DNA of 64,000 nt. Origin: Rhodobacterales bacterium. Lineage in GTDB: Bacteria > Pseudomonadota > Alphaproteobacteria > Caulobacterales > Hyphomonadaceae. The stretch covers positions 1 through 64,000 of the forward strand of contig JACXUV010000013.1 in assembly GCA_014763715.1 (NCBI GenBank), written 5' to 3'. Position numbers and translations under genes: made by a program. A model generated the notes under the pieces. The model did not search any database, had not been told where the DNA came from, and saw only the letters and a program-made list of their open reading frames with translations. Below are positions 1-8,575 of this stretch, piece by piece (position 1 is the stretch's first letter; each line of letters opens with the position of its first letter).

Positions 1-31
1 CGCAGGACAGATATAGGAATCCGAGGGACAC

Positions 32-964
32 ATGAAAATTCTGATCACGGGCGGGGCAGGTTATATTGGCTCGACAATGGTGCCGCGCCTGCTGGAGCAG
101 GGCCACGAGGTCACGGTGCTCGATACGTTCGAGCGTGGGACGACCGAACTCGCGGCTGTCTGCGCCAACGAGAATTTTACCCCGATCAAGGGTGATGCCC
201 GCGACACGCGACTGCTGGACGAGCTTGTGCCGCAGGCCGACGTGCTGATCCCGCTGGCAGCCCTAGTCGGCGCGCCGCTTTGCAAGCTGGACCCGATTGC
301 CGCCAAGACCCTGAACCAGGACGCGGTCGTCGATCTCGTGAAGCGGACGTCCAAGGACCAGAAAGTCGTCTTCCCGGTCACGAACTCCGGCTATGGCATC
401 GGCGAGAGCGGCAAGTTCTGCACCGAGGAAAGCCCGCTGAACCCGATTTCGCTCTATGGCGTGACCAAGGTCGAAGCCGAGAAGGCCGTGCTCGACAATG
501 GCAATGGTGTGACGCTGCGCCTGGCGACCGTGTTCGGCATGGCGCCGCGCATGCGCCTCGACCTGCTGGTGAACGATTTCACCTGGCGCGCCGTGACCGA
601 CCGGGCTGTCGTGATCTTCGAAGGCCACTTCAAGCGGAACTACATCCATGTCCGCGATGTGGTGAAAGGCTTTGAGCACGCGATTGCGAACTTCGACACG
701 ATGCGCGGCGAAGCCTACAATCTCGGCCTGTCGGATGCGAACCTCTCCAAGATCGAGCTTTGCCAGAAGATCCAGGAGCATGTGCCGAGCTTCGTCTATC
801 TCGAAGCGCCGATCGGGGAAGACCCGGACAAGCGTGATTACATTGTCTCCAACGAAAAAGTGGAAGCCACCGGCTGGCGCCCTGACTGGTCGCTGGACCG
901 CGGCATCGCCGAGCTGCTGCGCGGTTACAAGATGATCCGTAATTCCCGCTACTCGAACGTCTGA
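32..964 (+). CDS. NAD-dependent epimerase/dehydratase (extended SDR)
   Basis: Probable nucleotide-sugar epimerase or dehydratase, 310 aa, cytoplasmic. The N-terminus carries the Rossmann dinucleotide motif GGAGYIG (residues 7-13). The catalytic part shows Ser119 in a TNSGYG context and the Y-x3-K pair Tyr142/Lys146, so the active site looks intact. Length is normal for extended SDR sugar enzymes. The start is ATG at 32 with a GAGGGA ribosome site just upstream. It is the first gene of a surface-sugar set and is followed after 10 bases by a GHMP sugar kinase. The substrate cannot be read from sequence; the heptose-type neighbours suggest a nucleotide-activated heptose or hexose. Confidence 0.85.
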   Translation: MKILITGGAGYIGSTMVPRLLEQGHEVTVLDTFERGTTELAAVCANENFTPIKGDARDTRLLDELVPQADVLIPLAALVGAPLCKLDPIAAKTLNQDAVVDLVKRTSKDQKVVFPVTNSGYGIGESGKFCTEESPLNPISLYGVTKVEAEKAVLDNGNGVTLRLATVFGMAPRMRLDLLVNDFTWRAVTDRAVVIFEGHFKRNYIHVRDVVKGFEHAIANFDTMRGEAYNLGLSDANLSKIELCQKIQEHVPSFVYLEAPIGEDPDKRDYIVSNEKVEATGWRPDWSLDRGIAELLRGYKMIRNSRYSNV

Positions 965-974
965 GGACCAGACG

Positions 975-2012
975 ATGATCATTGTCCGCAGCCCGCTTCG
1001 CGTCTCCTTCTTCGGGGGTGGTACAGACCACCCCTCCTGGCTGGAGCGTGGGGAGAAGGGGGCCGTGCTGTCGACATCGATCGACAAGTATATCTACATC
1101 CAGCTGCGCCGCCTGCCGGCCGTGTTCGACTTCAACTACCGTGTTGCCTGGGGTATGCTGGAGGAAGTGTCGACGATTAACGAGATCCAGCACCCCGTCG
1201 TGCGCGAGGTGCTGAAGTACTATGCTGGCGACAATGAGACGGGTTATGAAGTGATCCACAACTCGGACCTGCCGTCGAAATCCGGCCTCGGGTCCAGTTC
1301 GTCCTTCACGGTATCGTTGCTGCATGCCTTTTTCGGTAACCAGGAAATGCTCTGTTCCAAGAAGAAGCTGGCCCGTGAGGCGATCTTCGTGGAGCAGAAG
1401 CTGCTGGGCGAAACGGTCGGCTATCAGGACCAGATCGCTGCGGCGCATGGCGGCCTGAACCGGATCGAGTTTTCAGCCGATGGCGATTACGACATTTCAA
1501 CGATCCGTCTGCCGGCAGCCCGGAAAGCTGCGCTCGAAGATTCGATGATGTTGTTCTTTACCGGCTTCACGCGTTTCGCCGACGAGATCGAGAAGCGAAA
1601 GGTAGCGAAGTTCGGTGACCGGACGAAGGAGCTTCGCGCGATCTATGACATGGTGGGCGAGGGCGAGCGGATTCTGACGGACCCGTCGCGTGACATCAAT
1701 GATTTCGGCGCCTTGCTGCACGAGACCTGGGTGAACAAAAAGGCGCTCGATGCGTCTGTCTCGAACCCGGAAATCGATGAGCGGTATGAAGCGGCCCTGA
1801 AGGCCGGTGCCCTCGGCGGCAAGCTGCTCGGCGCGGGCGGTGGCGGCTTCCTCCTGATGTTCGTTCCGCCGGACAAACGCGCTGCCGTACTGGATGCCAT
1901 GAAGGGCATGACGCATGTGCCCCTGCGCATGGAGCGGAGCGGCACGCAGGTGGTTCTTTACGATCCGGAATTGGATTCCAATTATCTTCCCGCTGGGGCC
2001 AAGGTTTCCTGA
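975..2012 (+). CDS. GHMP kinase, D-glycero-D-manno-heptose 7-phosphate kinase-like
   Basis: ATP-dependent sugar kinase of the GHMP superfamily, 345 aa. The N-terminal motif (RSPLRVSFFGGGTD) is typical of HddA-type heptose kinases. The ATP-binding motif PSKSGLGSSSS lies at residues 100-110 and the C-terminal glycine motif KLLGAGGGGFLL at 283-294. In the GDP-D,D-heptose pathway HddA phosphorylates heptose 7-phosphate at C1. A fused HddC/GmhB-like gene at 7351 would supply the next steps, which supports the call. Related kinases act on fucose or other sugars, so the substrate is inferred. It sits 10 bases after the epimerase and 2 bases before the aminotransferase pseudogene, as in one operon. 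Confidence 0.8.
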   Translation: MIIVRSPLRVSFFGGGTDHPSWLERGEKGAVLSTSIDKYIYIQLRRLPAVFDFNYRVAWGMLEEVSTINEIQHPVVREVLKYYAGDNETGYEVIHNSDLPSKSGLGSSSSFTVSLLHAFFGNQEMLCSKKKLAREAIFVEQKLLGETVGYQDQIAAAHGGLNRIEFSADGDYDISTIRLPAARKAALEDSMMLFFTGFTRFADEIEKRKVAKFGDRTKELRAIYDMVGEGERILTDPSRDINDFGALLHETWVNKKALDASVSNPEIDERYEAALKAGALGGKLLGAGGGGFLLMFVPPDKRAAVLDAMKGMTHVPLRMERSGTQVVLYDPELDSNYLPAGAKVS

Positions 2013-2014
2013 AC

Positions 2015-3323
2015 ATGATTGAAGCGAAAGAAATGACACTCGCGTCTGCCGATCCGGCTGTTGCGGCCATGGTGTGCGGCGCAGCTGATCCTTTGTGGAC
2101 TGGCCTTGAACGCGCACTGGACAATGGCAGGGGCTTTGTCTTTGTGACCGACGCGGCGGGTCTGCTGAAAGGCTATGCCGATCTTGTGGCCATGCGTGCG
2201 GCCTTCATGAAGGGCGGCCATCTCAGCGGTGTGACCGTTGGCGATGTCGCGGCCCCCTGGGGCAGTGCGAAAGAGCCGCTGGGCGTTGCGCCTGTTCTGG
2301 ATGGCGAAGGCCGTATTCTGGGCCTCAACGAGTCCGGGCCGCAGCCATTCCTGCCGGTGTCGGAACCGGACCTGACGCACCGCGAAATGCGCTATGCGTT
2401 CGATGCTTTCCTCTCCACCTGGATCTCCTCGACCGGGGATTATATTCGCCGTTTCGAGCAGGAGTTTGCCGAGAAAGTCGGGATGGCCCATGGCGTGGCA
2501 ACGTCCAACGGGACGGTTTCGCTGCACCTTGCCATGGCCACGCTGGGCATCGGGGAAGGGGATGAGGTGATCGTCCCGGATCTGACGTTTGCAGCTTCCA
2601 TCAATACGGTGATGCATGTCGGCTGAGATGACCGGGATTTCCGAATTGGCCAAGGCCCATGGCCTCTATATCATCGAAGACTGTGCCGAGGCGCATGGTG
2701 CGAAATATGATGGCCAGCCGATCGGCTCATTCTCTGATATTTCGAGCTTCTCCTTCTTTGCCAACAAGATCATCACGACGGGCGAAGGCGGGATCTGCCT
2801 GACCAATGATGCCGACATCGCGACGCGCATGCGCATGCTGCGTGACCATGGCATGCGGCCGGAACGCCGTTACTGGCATGAGGAGCCGGGCTTCAATTTC
2901 CGGATGACAAACATGCAGGCCGCTATTGGCTGTGCACAAATCGAGCGGATGGACGAGCTTCTGGCCATGCGTGCCGGTGTGTATGAACGCTATGTGAAAG
3001 CATTGTCCGGCATTCCGGGCGTGACCTTCCCACCGGCTATGGACCAGCGTGCCCAGCCGGTGACCTGGTTTGCGTGCGCGCAGGTGCCGGAAGACAAGCG
3101 CGCCGAATTGATTGCGGCCTGCAAGGCAGTGAATATCGACCTGCGCCCGTTCTTCCACGGCCTGTCGTCGATGCCGGCCTATCGTCAGTATGCCCGCAAG
3201 TGCCCGAACAGCACCTGGCTGTCCCGGACGGGCGTGAACCTGCCGACATCGCGCCGTGTGGACGATGCCATGGTGGCACGGATCGCGGATGTATTCGAGA
3301 GCGTGCTCGGCAAGAAAGCCTGA
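2015..3323 (+). pseudogene. DegT/DnrJ/EryC1 aminotransferase with N-terminal CBS-like domain, broken by internal deletion
   Basis: Two abutting open frames make one sugar aminotransferase. The first (2015-2626, 203 aa) has a CBS-like N-terminus (about residues 30-105) and then the start of a DegT fold, ending at VIVPDLTFAASINTVMHVG and a TGA. The second (2616-3323, in the +1 frame) resumes at EMTGISELAKAHG and holds the PLP residues Asp22 (IEDCAEAHG) and Lys51 (SFFANK). In intact relatives about 40 residues lie between these points (the strand after VGA and the VHLYG turn). The bases are missing and the frame is shifted, so no full-length enzyme is made from this sequence. Intact, it would transfer an amino group to a keto nucleotide sugar. 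Assembly error is the alternative. Confidence 0.8.
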
Positions 3324-3338
3324 GCTGGCCGGACAATG

Positions 3339-3375
3339 AAAAAAGCGGGCGCCTTGCGAAGGGCGCCCGTTTTCT
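3339..3375. terminator. Bidirectional intrinsic terminator
   Basis: An A-run (3339-3344) is followed by the stem CGGGCGCC (3346-3353), an 8-base loop, GGCGCCCG (3362-3369) and a T-run. A-tract and T-tract flank both sides, so it can stop transcription from the aminotransferase (plus) and from the glycosyltransferase (minus) that converge here. Confidence 0.85.
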
Positions 3376-3387
3376 TTTGTGCCGTGA

Positions 3388-4641
3388 TCAGTCCCGGACC
3401 GGGTAACGCATCCAGTCATGGGCGAGGAGGGCGGCATCCTCGGCATCGAGACGGCGGCCTGCGGCGCGGCGATAGGTGGCGCGGTTCGCGCGGGCGGTAC
3501 GCAGGAAGTCGAAATCGGACAGGCGCACCTTGCCCTTGGCGATCAGGTCTGCGCACAGCGCGTCGTCCGTGAAGAGGCGTTCGATGACGCCGGCCATGTC
3601 CCGCGGGTCCATCGGGTCGAACAGGAGGCCGGCATCACCGACCTGTTCCGGCAGGGCGGTGACATTGGAACTGGCCACCGGGATGCCTTCGGCCCAGGCC
3701 TCGAAGATCGGCAGGCTGTTGGCTTCGAAGAGGCTCGGCACGACAAGACAGCGGGCCATCTGGTAGATTGCCCGCAATTCCTCATTGGAGACAAAGCCCA
3801 GGAACTGGACCTGGTTTTCGAGGCCGAGTTCGCGCACGCGCGCATCCAGTGTCTCGCGGCTCGGTTCATGGCGGGCCCCGGTGGAGACCAGCGGCACGGT
3901 CACGCCTTTTTCATCGCGTAGCCAGGCCATCGCCTCGAACAGACGGAGGTGGTTCTTATGAGGCCATGTATTGTTCGGATAGAAGATGTAGCGCTCCGGC
4001 AGGGTATATTTCGCCCGGGTGGCGGCCTTGTCCTCGTTGCTCACATCGGCCAGCAACTGCGTCGGCGCGGCTTCCGGAATAATCTGGACCTTGTCCGGGT
4101 TCACGGCGAACTGGGCGACGACATCATCCTTGATCCATTGCGAGTTCACGATGATCGCATGTGATGTGCGGCAGGCCGCACGATAGATCGTTTCGCGCCA
4201 GGTGAGGTCTGAGAGGTCGAAGAATTGCGGGTAGTGCAGGTGCTGCAAATCGTGGGGATTATAGACCGTCGGGATGGCACAATAGATGAAGCCCTGCGTC
4301 GGCTGGTGCAGGACATCCAGGCCGAGGCTTTCCAGCCATCCATCTGAAATCGGAACTTCAGGCCAGCCGACACGGCCATCGCGGCCGAGGGCCTTGTTGG
4401 CCACTTTCTTTACGCCACGCAGGACATCGCGCACCGGATTGCCGGAGGAGGCTGGACGCATCTCGAAACGCTGGTTGGCAGCAAGGGGGCTCAGCCAGTC
4501 GACCTGCCGCTGGTTCTCCACGATCAGGACGTAGGTTTCAGGCCCTTCCAGCTTGCCCAGCGCCGTGATCAGGCTGCGCAGGGCGGTCGCGATGCCGCCA
4601 TGAATACCGGGTTCGACGTCTACAATGATGCCAACCTGCAA
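3388..4641 (-). CDS. Glycosyltransferase family 4 (GT-B)
   Basis: Sugar transferase for surface polysaccharide, 417 aa. The N-terminus (EPGIHGGIATAL) is the usual acceptor-side glycine-rich start of group 1 glycosyltransferases. The C-terminal half carries the donor-binding region with FLGFVSNEELRAIYQMA and PSLFEANSLPIFEAWAEG, the E-x7-E-type motif of GT4 enzymes. No membrane segment is seen, so it is probably peripheral at the inner membrane. It is the only minus-strand gene in the sugar region, ends at the shared terminator, and is divergent from the pyruvyltransferase gene. Donor and acceptor cannot be told from sequence. Confidence 0.85.
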   Translation of the reverse strand: MQVGIIVDVEPGIHGGIATALRSLITALGKLEGPETYVLIVENQRQVDWLSPLAANQRFEMRPASSGNPVRDVLRGVKKVANKALGRDGRVGWPEVPISDGWLESLGLDVLHQPTQGFIYCAIPTVYNPHDLQHLHYPQFFDLSDLTWRETIYRAACRTSHAIIVNSQWIKDDVVAQFAVNPDKVQIIPEAAPTQLLADVSNEDKAATRAKYTLPERYIFYPNNTWPHKNHLRLFEAMAWLRDEKGVTVPLVSTGARHEPSRETLDARVRELGLENQVQFLGFVSNEELRAIYQMARCLVVPSLFEANSLPIFEAWAEGIPVASSNVTALPEQVGDAGLLFDPMDPRDMAGVIERLFTDDALCADLIAKGKVRLSDFDFLRTARANRATYRRAAGRRLDAEDAALLAHDWMRYPVRD

Positions 4642-4889
4642 AATCCTGTCTCCTGTCTGGAGGGATCCGGACGATCCTGTTCAAATGGGCGTGAGCGCGG
4701 TCTGTGAACGCGGCTTTAATCAAGCAAATCTCGTGCAATGAATAGTTGTTTTATCGGCCCTTTCTTGAAATTCCGTGTTAGAGGAAACAGGAAGTTTACT
4801 GGAATAGGGTTTGCAACCAAAGCGATGTGGACCCGAGTGTGCCAATCTGTGGCGGACTCACATGATTGAGGCGTGCTGGCGGCGTACGG
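4642..4889. promoter_or_regulatory. Divergent intergenic region, 248 bases
   Basis: Separates two divergently read sugar genes, so it must hold at least two promoters. It is visibly more AT-rich around 4715-4800 than the flanking genes. I see no convincing -35/-10 pair, operator or small gene in it. Confidence 0.4.
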
Positions 4890-6101
4890 ATGAGACTGGT
4901 TGCTCCCTTCGGGTTCTATGGCAGTGGCAATATTGGCGATGAAGCAACATTGCTGGGCTTCGGCCGCCTGATCGAACGTTTCGGCGGCGGGATCGGGGTG
5001 GATGTTGCTTCCAGCGATCCTGCCCATACGCGCCGGGTGGAGCCAGCCTTCCGTTATTACCAGTATGTCGACGGCATCATGGGGATGCCTGCCAAGCTGC
5101 ATGCGCATATGGGCGCTGGTTATATCATTCCTGGCGGTACGCCGATCATGGACAATCTGGGCGACTGGCCATTGCTCAGCCTTGGCGGCATGCTCCAGCA
5201 TGCGGGCAATTGGGGCAAGCCGGCGGCTTTCGTCGGCGTGGGCGTGGAGCAGTTGCGCCACGATATTTCCCGCAAGCGCGTTCAGGAACAGATCATCCCG
5301 AACGTCATGTGCTGGAGTGTGCGCAGCGTGCATGACCGCGACCGCCTGCTGGACCTTGGTGTTGCGCCGGACCGGATCACTGTGGCGGCAGACATGGCCT
5401 GGTTGCTGGACCCGGCAGACCCCGCCTATGGGCGCAAGGTGACGCAGCGCCTGGGGCTTGGCGGGCGTCCGGTCATCGGCGTCAATATCAATGCCGAAGA
5501 CCATATGGTGGAAAAGGCGCCGCGCCTGTTCACGGAACTGGCCGCGGGGCTGGATGATCTTGTAAACCGGCACGGGGCCCGTGTCCTGTTTCTCTTCAAC
5601 GAAGTGCGGGAAGGGGAGACGTATGACCAGGCGGCCGCTGAGCTGGTTCGCGGGCTGATGGCCCGCAAGGATGCCGTCCTGATGGGGCCATCGGACTATC
5701 TGACCCCTCAGGAAATGATGTCGATCATTGCGCACTGTGCGATGACGATTTCCACGCGCTATCATTTTTGCGTTTTCTCCGCCTTGCAGGGGGTGTCCTT
5801 CTTGGGTATCCGCCGCTCCGACAAGGTGAGTGATCTCTGCAGGGATCTCGGTTGGAAGGCTGCGCTTGATCCGGATACGGCCACAAGCGGGGATATCTCC
5901 GCCGCAGGGGACCGGTTGCTGGGAGACCCGTCTGCGGAGCTCAAGGAACTCGCAGAGAAAATCGCGGTGATGCGGTTGCGCGCTGAAGATAACAGAACCG
6001 CGCTGGATGCCCTTCTGGGGGCAATGCGCGGCGTAGGAATGCAGACTTGGTTGCGGCATGCCGCCGGCCGGGTCGGGCAAAAACTGGGGGGTGGGGTGTG
6101 A
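4890..6101 (+). CDS. Polysaccharide pyruvyl transferase family protein
   Basis: Member of the polysaccharide pyruvyl transferase (CsaB/WcaK-like) family, 403 aa, likely adding a ketal pyruvate to an exopolysaccharide or cell-wall sugar. Family hallmarks are the N-terminal GFYGSGNIGDEA, a GGTPIMDN segment, the internal VGVGVE strand, and the late STRYHFCVFSALQGV motif containing the conserved Arg/His. I chose ATG 4890; a TTG at 4866 would add eight residues that do not look conserved. Its TGA shares bases with the next ATG (TGATG at 6099), so it is translationally coupled to the glycosyltransferase. The exact acceptor is unknown. Confidence 0.78.
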   Translation: MRLVAPFGFYGSGNIGDEATLLGFGRLIERFGGGIGVDVASSDPAHTRRVEPAFRYYQYVDGIMGMPAKLHAHMGAGYIIPGGTPIMDNLGDWPLLSLGGMLQHAGNWGKPAAFVGVGVEQLRHDISRKRVQEQIIPNVMCWSVRSVHDRDRLLDLGVAPDRITVAADMAWLLDPADPAYGRKVTQRLGLGGRPVIGVNINAEDHMVEKAPRLFTELAAGLDDLVNRHGARVLFLFNEVREGETYDQAAAELVRGLMARKDAVLMGPSDYLTPQEMMSIIAHCAMTISTRYHFCVFSALQGVSFLGIRRSDKVSDLCRDLGWKAALDPDTATSGDISAAGDRLLGDPSAELKELAEKIAVMRLRAEDNRTALDALLGAMRGVGMQTWLRHAAGRVGQKLGGGV

Positions 6102-7354
6102 TGAAACCCGAAAAGAAAAAAGTACTGGTCATTACGGGCGTGTTTCCGCCCATGCCGATTGCGGAGGGCGATCATATCGCCCGTCTCAGCCAGGGGCTGG
6201 CCGAGCGCGGTTATGACGTCGATGTCCTGACCAGCACGAAGGCTGATGGCGCGAGTGCGCCCGGCTGCCGCGTTCATGCGGAAATGGAGAACTGGAACTG
6301 GGCGTCCCAGAGTAAAGTGCTGCGCTTTGCACAGACGCTGAAGCCGGACCTGATCTTCATCTGGTTCATCGGTATGGCATTCGAGTTCCATCCCATGATC
6401 TCGCTTTTGCCGACACGGCTGAAAGCAACGATGCCGGATACGCAGATCGTAACCCAGATCACCGCGCCCGTTGGCGTGCGCCCGAAAGAGCATCCGTTCC
6501 TGACCCGGGCAAATCTGAAACTGTCTGCCTTCACGCTCGGCGGGGGCAATATCAGCTATGAATATGGCACCATCCTGCGTGACAGCGACCGCCTGATCGC
6601 TATGGCGCAGCCGCATCTTGAGCGTTATGCGGAACATATGCCGGGGCTGGCGGAGAAGGCCGTGATCATTCCGCCGCCGCCATTGATCCCGATGAGCGTG
6701 CCGGGCGAAGTCTCGCGCCTGAAAGGCCGCGAGATGCTGGGCGTTCCGGCGGATGCGCCGCTGTTCGTGTATTTCGGCCGGCTGTATGTGGGCAAGGGGC
6801 TGGAATACCTGATCCGCGGCTTCGCCAAAGTGCGTGCACAGGTGCCGCAGGCACGCCTCGCGATTGTCGGCGGTGCGGCGCCGGACTATTTCAAATCAGG
6901 CTGGAGCGTTGATGATCTGCACGCCATTGCGCGTGAGGAGGGCATAGAAGACGCGATCAGCTGGACCGGAGAGTTCCCCTTCGATACGGATGCCGGATCG
7001 CTCTATCTGCGGGCTGGTGACTTTGCCGTGCTGCCCTTCTCGGAAGGCGCCGCACTGAATAACAGTTCCATCGCGGCCTGCGCCGCGCATGGCCTGCCGG
7101 TCATCACGACACTGAACGAACGTCCGGAGCCGGAATTTGTTGATGGCGAGAACGTGCTTCTTGTCCAGCCGAAAGATGATGACGCTCTGGCAGAAGGTAT
7201 GTTGCGGCTTCTGGGCGATGAAGTCCTGGCGGCTCGCCTGAAGGCAGGTTCCGCCGCACTGACGGACCGGTATTTCAGCTGGAAAGCCACGCTCGACAGC
7301 ACGGTGACGGTTTTTGAGGACGCATTGAAAACAGGCGTGCGGGAGCTGGCATGA
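6101..7354 (+). CDS. Glycosyltransferase family 4
   Basis: GT-B glycosyltransferase of 417 aa. The N-terminus (VLVITGVFPPMPIAEGDHIARLSQGLAERG) matches the acceptor-binding start of group 1 transferases. The middle has the PLFVYFGRLYVGKGLEYLI segment that opens the donor-binding domain, and the end has a typical E-x7 region (FSEGAALNNSSIAACAAHGLPVI), although the first acidic motif is weaker than in canonical enzymes. Start ATG 6101 overlaps the previous stop and is preceded by a G-rich Shine-Dalgarno stretch. The stop overlaps the next start as ATGA (7351). The sugar is not predictable. Confidence 0.82.
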   Translation: MKPEKKKVLVITGVFPPMPIAEGDHIARLSQGLAERGYDVDVLTSTKADGASAPGCRVHAEMENWNWASQSKVLRFAQTLKPDLIFIWFIGMAFEFHPMISLLPTRLKATMPDTQIVTQITAPVGVRPKEHPFLTRANLKLSAFTLGGGNISYEYGTILRDSDRLIAMAQPHLERYAEHMPGLAEKAVIIPPPPLIPMSVPGEVSRLKGREMLGVPADAPLFVYFGRLYVGKGLEYLIRGFAKVRAQVPQARLAIVGGAAPDYFKSGWSVDDLHAIAREEGIEDAISWTGEFPFDTDAGSLYLRAGDFAVLPFSEGAALNNSSIAACAAHGLPVITTLNERPEPEFVDGENVLLVQPKDDDALAEGMLRLLGDEVLAARLKAGSAALTDRYFSWKATLDSTVTVFEDALKTGVRELA

Positions 7355-8559
7355 CCCGCGTCAAGCAGGCTCTCTTCCTGGTGGGTGGCAAGGGCACCCG
7401 CCTCGGCGCCCTTTCTGCCAATACACCAAAACCGATGCAGGAAATCGCGCCCGGCGTTCTGTTCCTTGACCTGCTGCTGGAAAATGCAGCGCGGATGGGG
7501 TTTACCGATCTCGTCCTGCTGGCGGGTCATCTGGGAGACAAGGTTGAGGCCGCCTATAATGGCCGCCGCGTAGGTGAGGCAACGATCCGTGTCGTGCGCG
7601 AAAGCCAGCCTCTGGGCACAGGCGGCGCCCTGGCGCAGGCATCCGATGTTCTGGATGAGCGCTTCGTCCTGCTGAATGGCGACTCCTTTTTCGACATCAA
7701 CCTCCGGGCCCTGACGGCAGCGCCTTTGTCAGAAGGTGGCGGACGGCTTGCCCTGCGGATGGTCGATGATACGGCGCGCTATGGCTCTGTCCGGCTGGAT
7801 GACATGAAGATCTCTGCCTTCATCGAAAAGAATCCGGAGTTGACCGGCCCCGGCCTGATCAATGGCGGGATCTATTATCTCGACCGTGCAATGGTGGACC
7901 GGGTTGCCATGCCGTCATCCATCGAAAGCGATGTATTCCCGGAACTGGTCAGGGAAGGCCGCTTGGAGGGTATTCCGTTTGACGGGTACTTCCTTGATAT
8001 AGGCTTGCCCGAAACGCTGGCACAGGCACAGCGTGAAACGGCAGCCCTGCGTGTGCGGCCTGCAGCATTCCTGGATCGCGATGGCGTTCTGAACGAGGAC
8101 AAGGGTTATACCCATAAGGCCGACGACCTTGTCTGGGTCCCCGGCGCGCGAGAGGCAATCCGCCTGCTGAACGACCGGGGCTACCGTGTGATCGTCGTGA
8201 CAAATCAGGCGGGTGTCGCGCGAGGCTATTACGAAGAAGATGCCGTCGATGCGTTCCATGCCCATATGCAGGAACAACTGGCGGACGCAGGCGCCTTTGT
8301 GGATGCCTTCTACCATTGTCCTTATCATGCGGATGGCAAAGTGCCTGCCTATACGGTAGCGGATCATCCGGACCGCAAGCCGAACCCCGGTATGATCCTG
8401 CGTGCGCTGAACGACTGGCAGGTGAACCGCGAGACGAGTTTCCTGATCGGGGACAAACCGTCGGATATGGAAGCAGCACGCCGGGCCGGACTGCCGGGAT
8501 ATTTGTTTGCCGGAGGGGATCTTCACGCGCTGGTTTCGGATATAATCGGGCCGGCCTGA
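7351..8559 (+). CDS. Fused sugar nucleotidyltransferase / HAD phosphatase (HddC-GmhB-like)
   Basis: Bifunctional protein of 402 aa. Residues 1-230 are a nucleotidyltransferase with the signature LVGGKGTRLG (10-19), LGTGGALAQ (88-96) and NGDSFFD. Residues 235-400 are a HAD phosphatase of the GmhB (heptose-1,7-bisphosphate) type with Asp242/Asp244 in FLDRDGVLNE, VVTNQAGVARG, and GDKPSDMEAA. The GmhB zinc loop is only partly kept (Cys323, His326, then HPDRKPNPG with no CxC). In the GDP-D,D-heptose pathway GmhB removes the 7-phosphate and HddC activates the sugar, so one polypeptide may do both steps after the kinase encoded at 975. Substrate specificity is inferred. It overlaps the preceding glycosyltransferase by four bases. 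Confidence 0.85.
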   Translation: MTRVKQALFLVGGKGTRLGALSANTPKPMQEIAPGVLFLDLLLENAARMGFTDLVLLAGHLGDKVEAAYNGRRVGEATIRVVRESQPLGTGGALAQASDVLDERFVLLNGDSFFDINLRALTAAPLSEGGGRLALRMVDDTARYGSVRLDDMKISAFIEKNPELTGPGLINGGIYYLDRAMVDRVAMPSSIESDVFPELVREGRLEGIPFDGYFLDIGLPETLAQAQRETAALRVRPAAFLDRDGVLNEDKGYTHKADDLVWVPGAREAIRLLNDRGYRVIVVTNQAGVARGYYEEDAVDAFHAHMQEQLADAGAFVDAFYHCPYHADGKVPAYTVADHPDRKPNPGMILRALNDWQVNRETSFLIGDKPSDMEAARRAGLPGYLFAGGDLHALVSDIIGPA

Positions 8560-8575
8560 GCAGGCGGAGGTGGAT

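Noticed and set aside
4716..6080. 454-codon minus-strand frame across the pyruvyltransferase gene
   Set aside because: Antisense shadow caused by high GC. The plus frame has the conserved family motifs.
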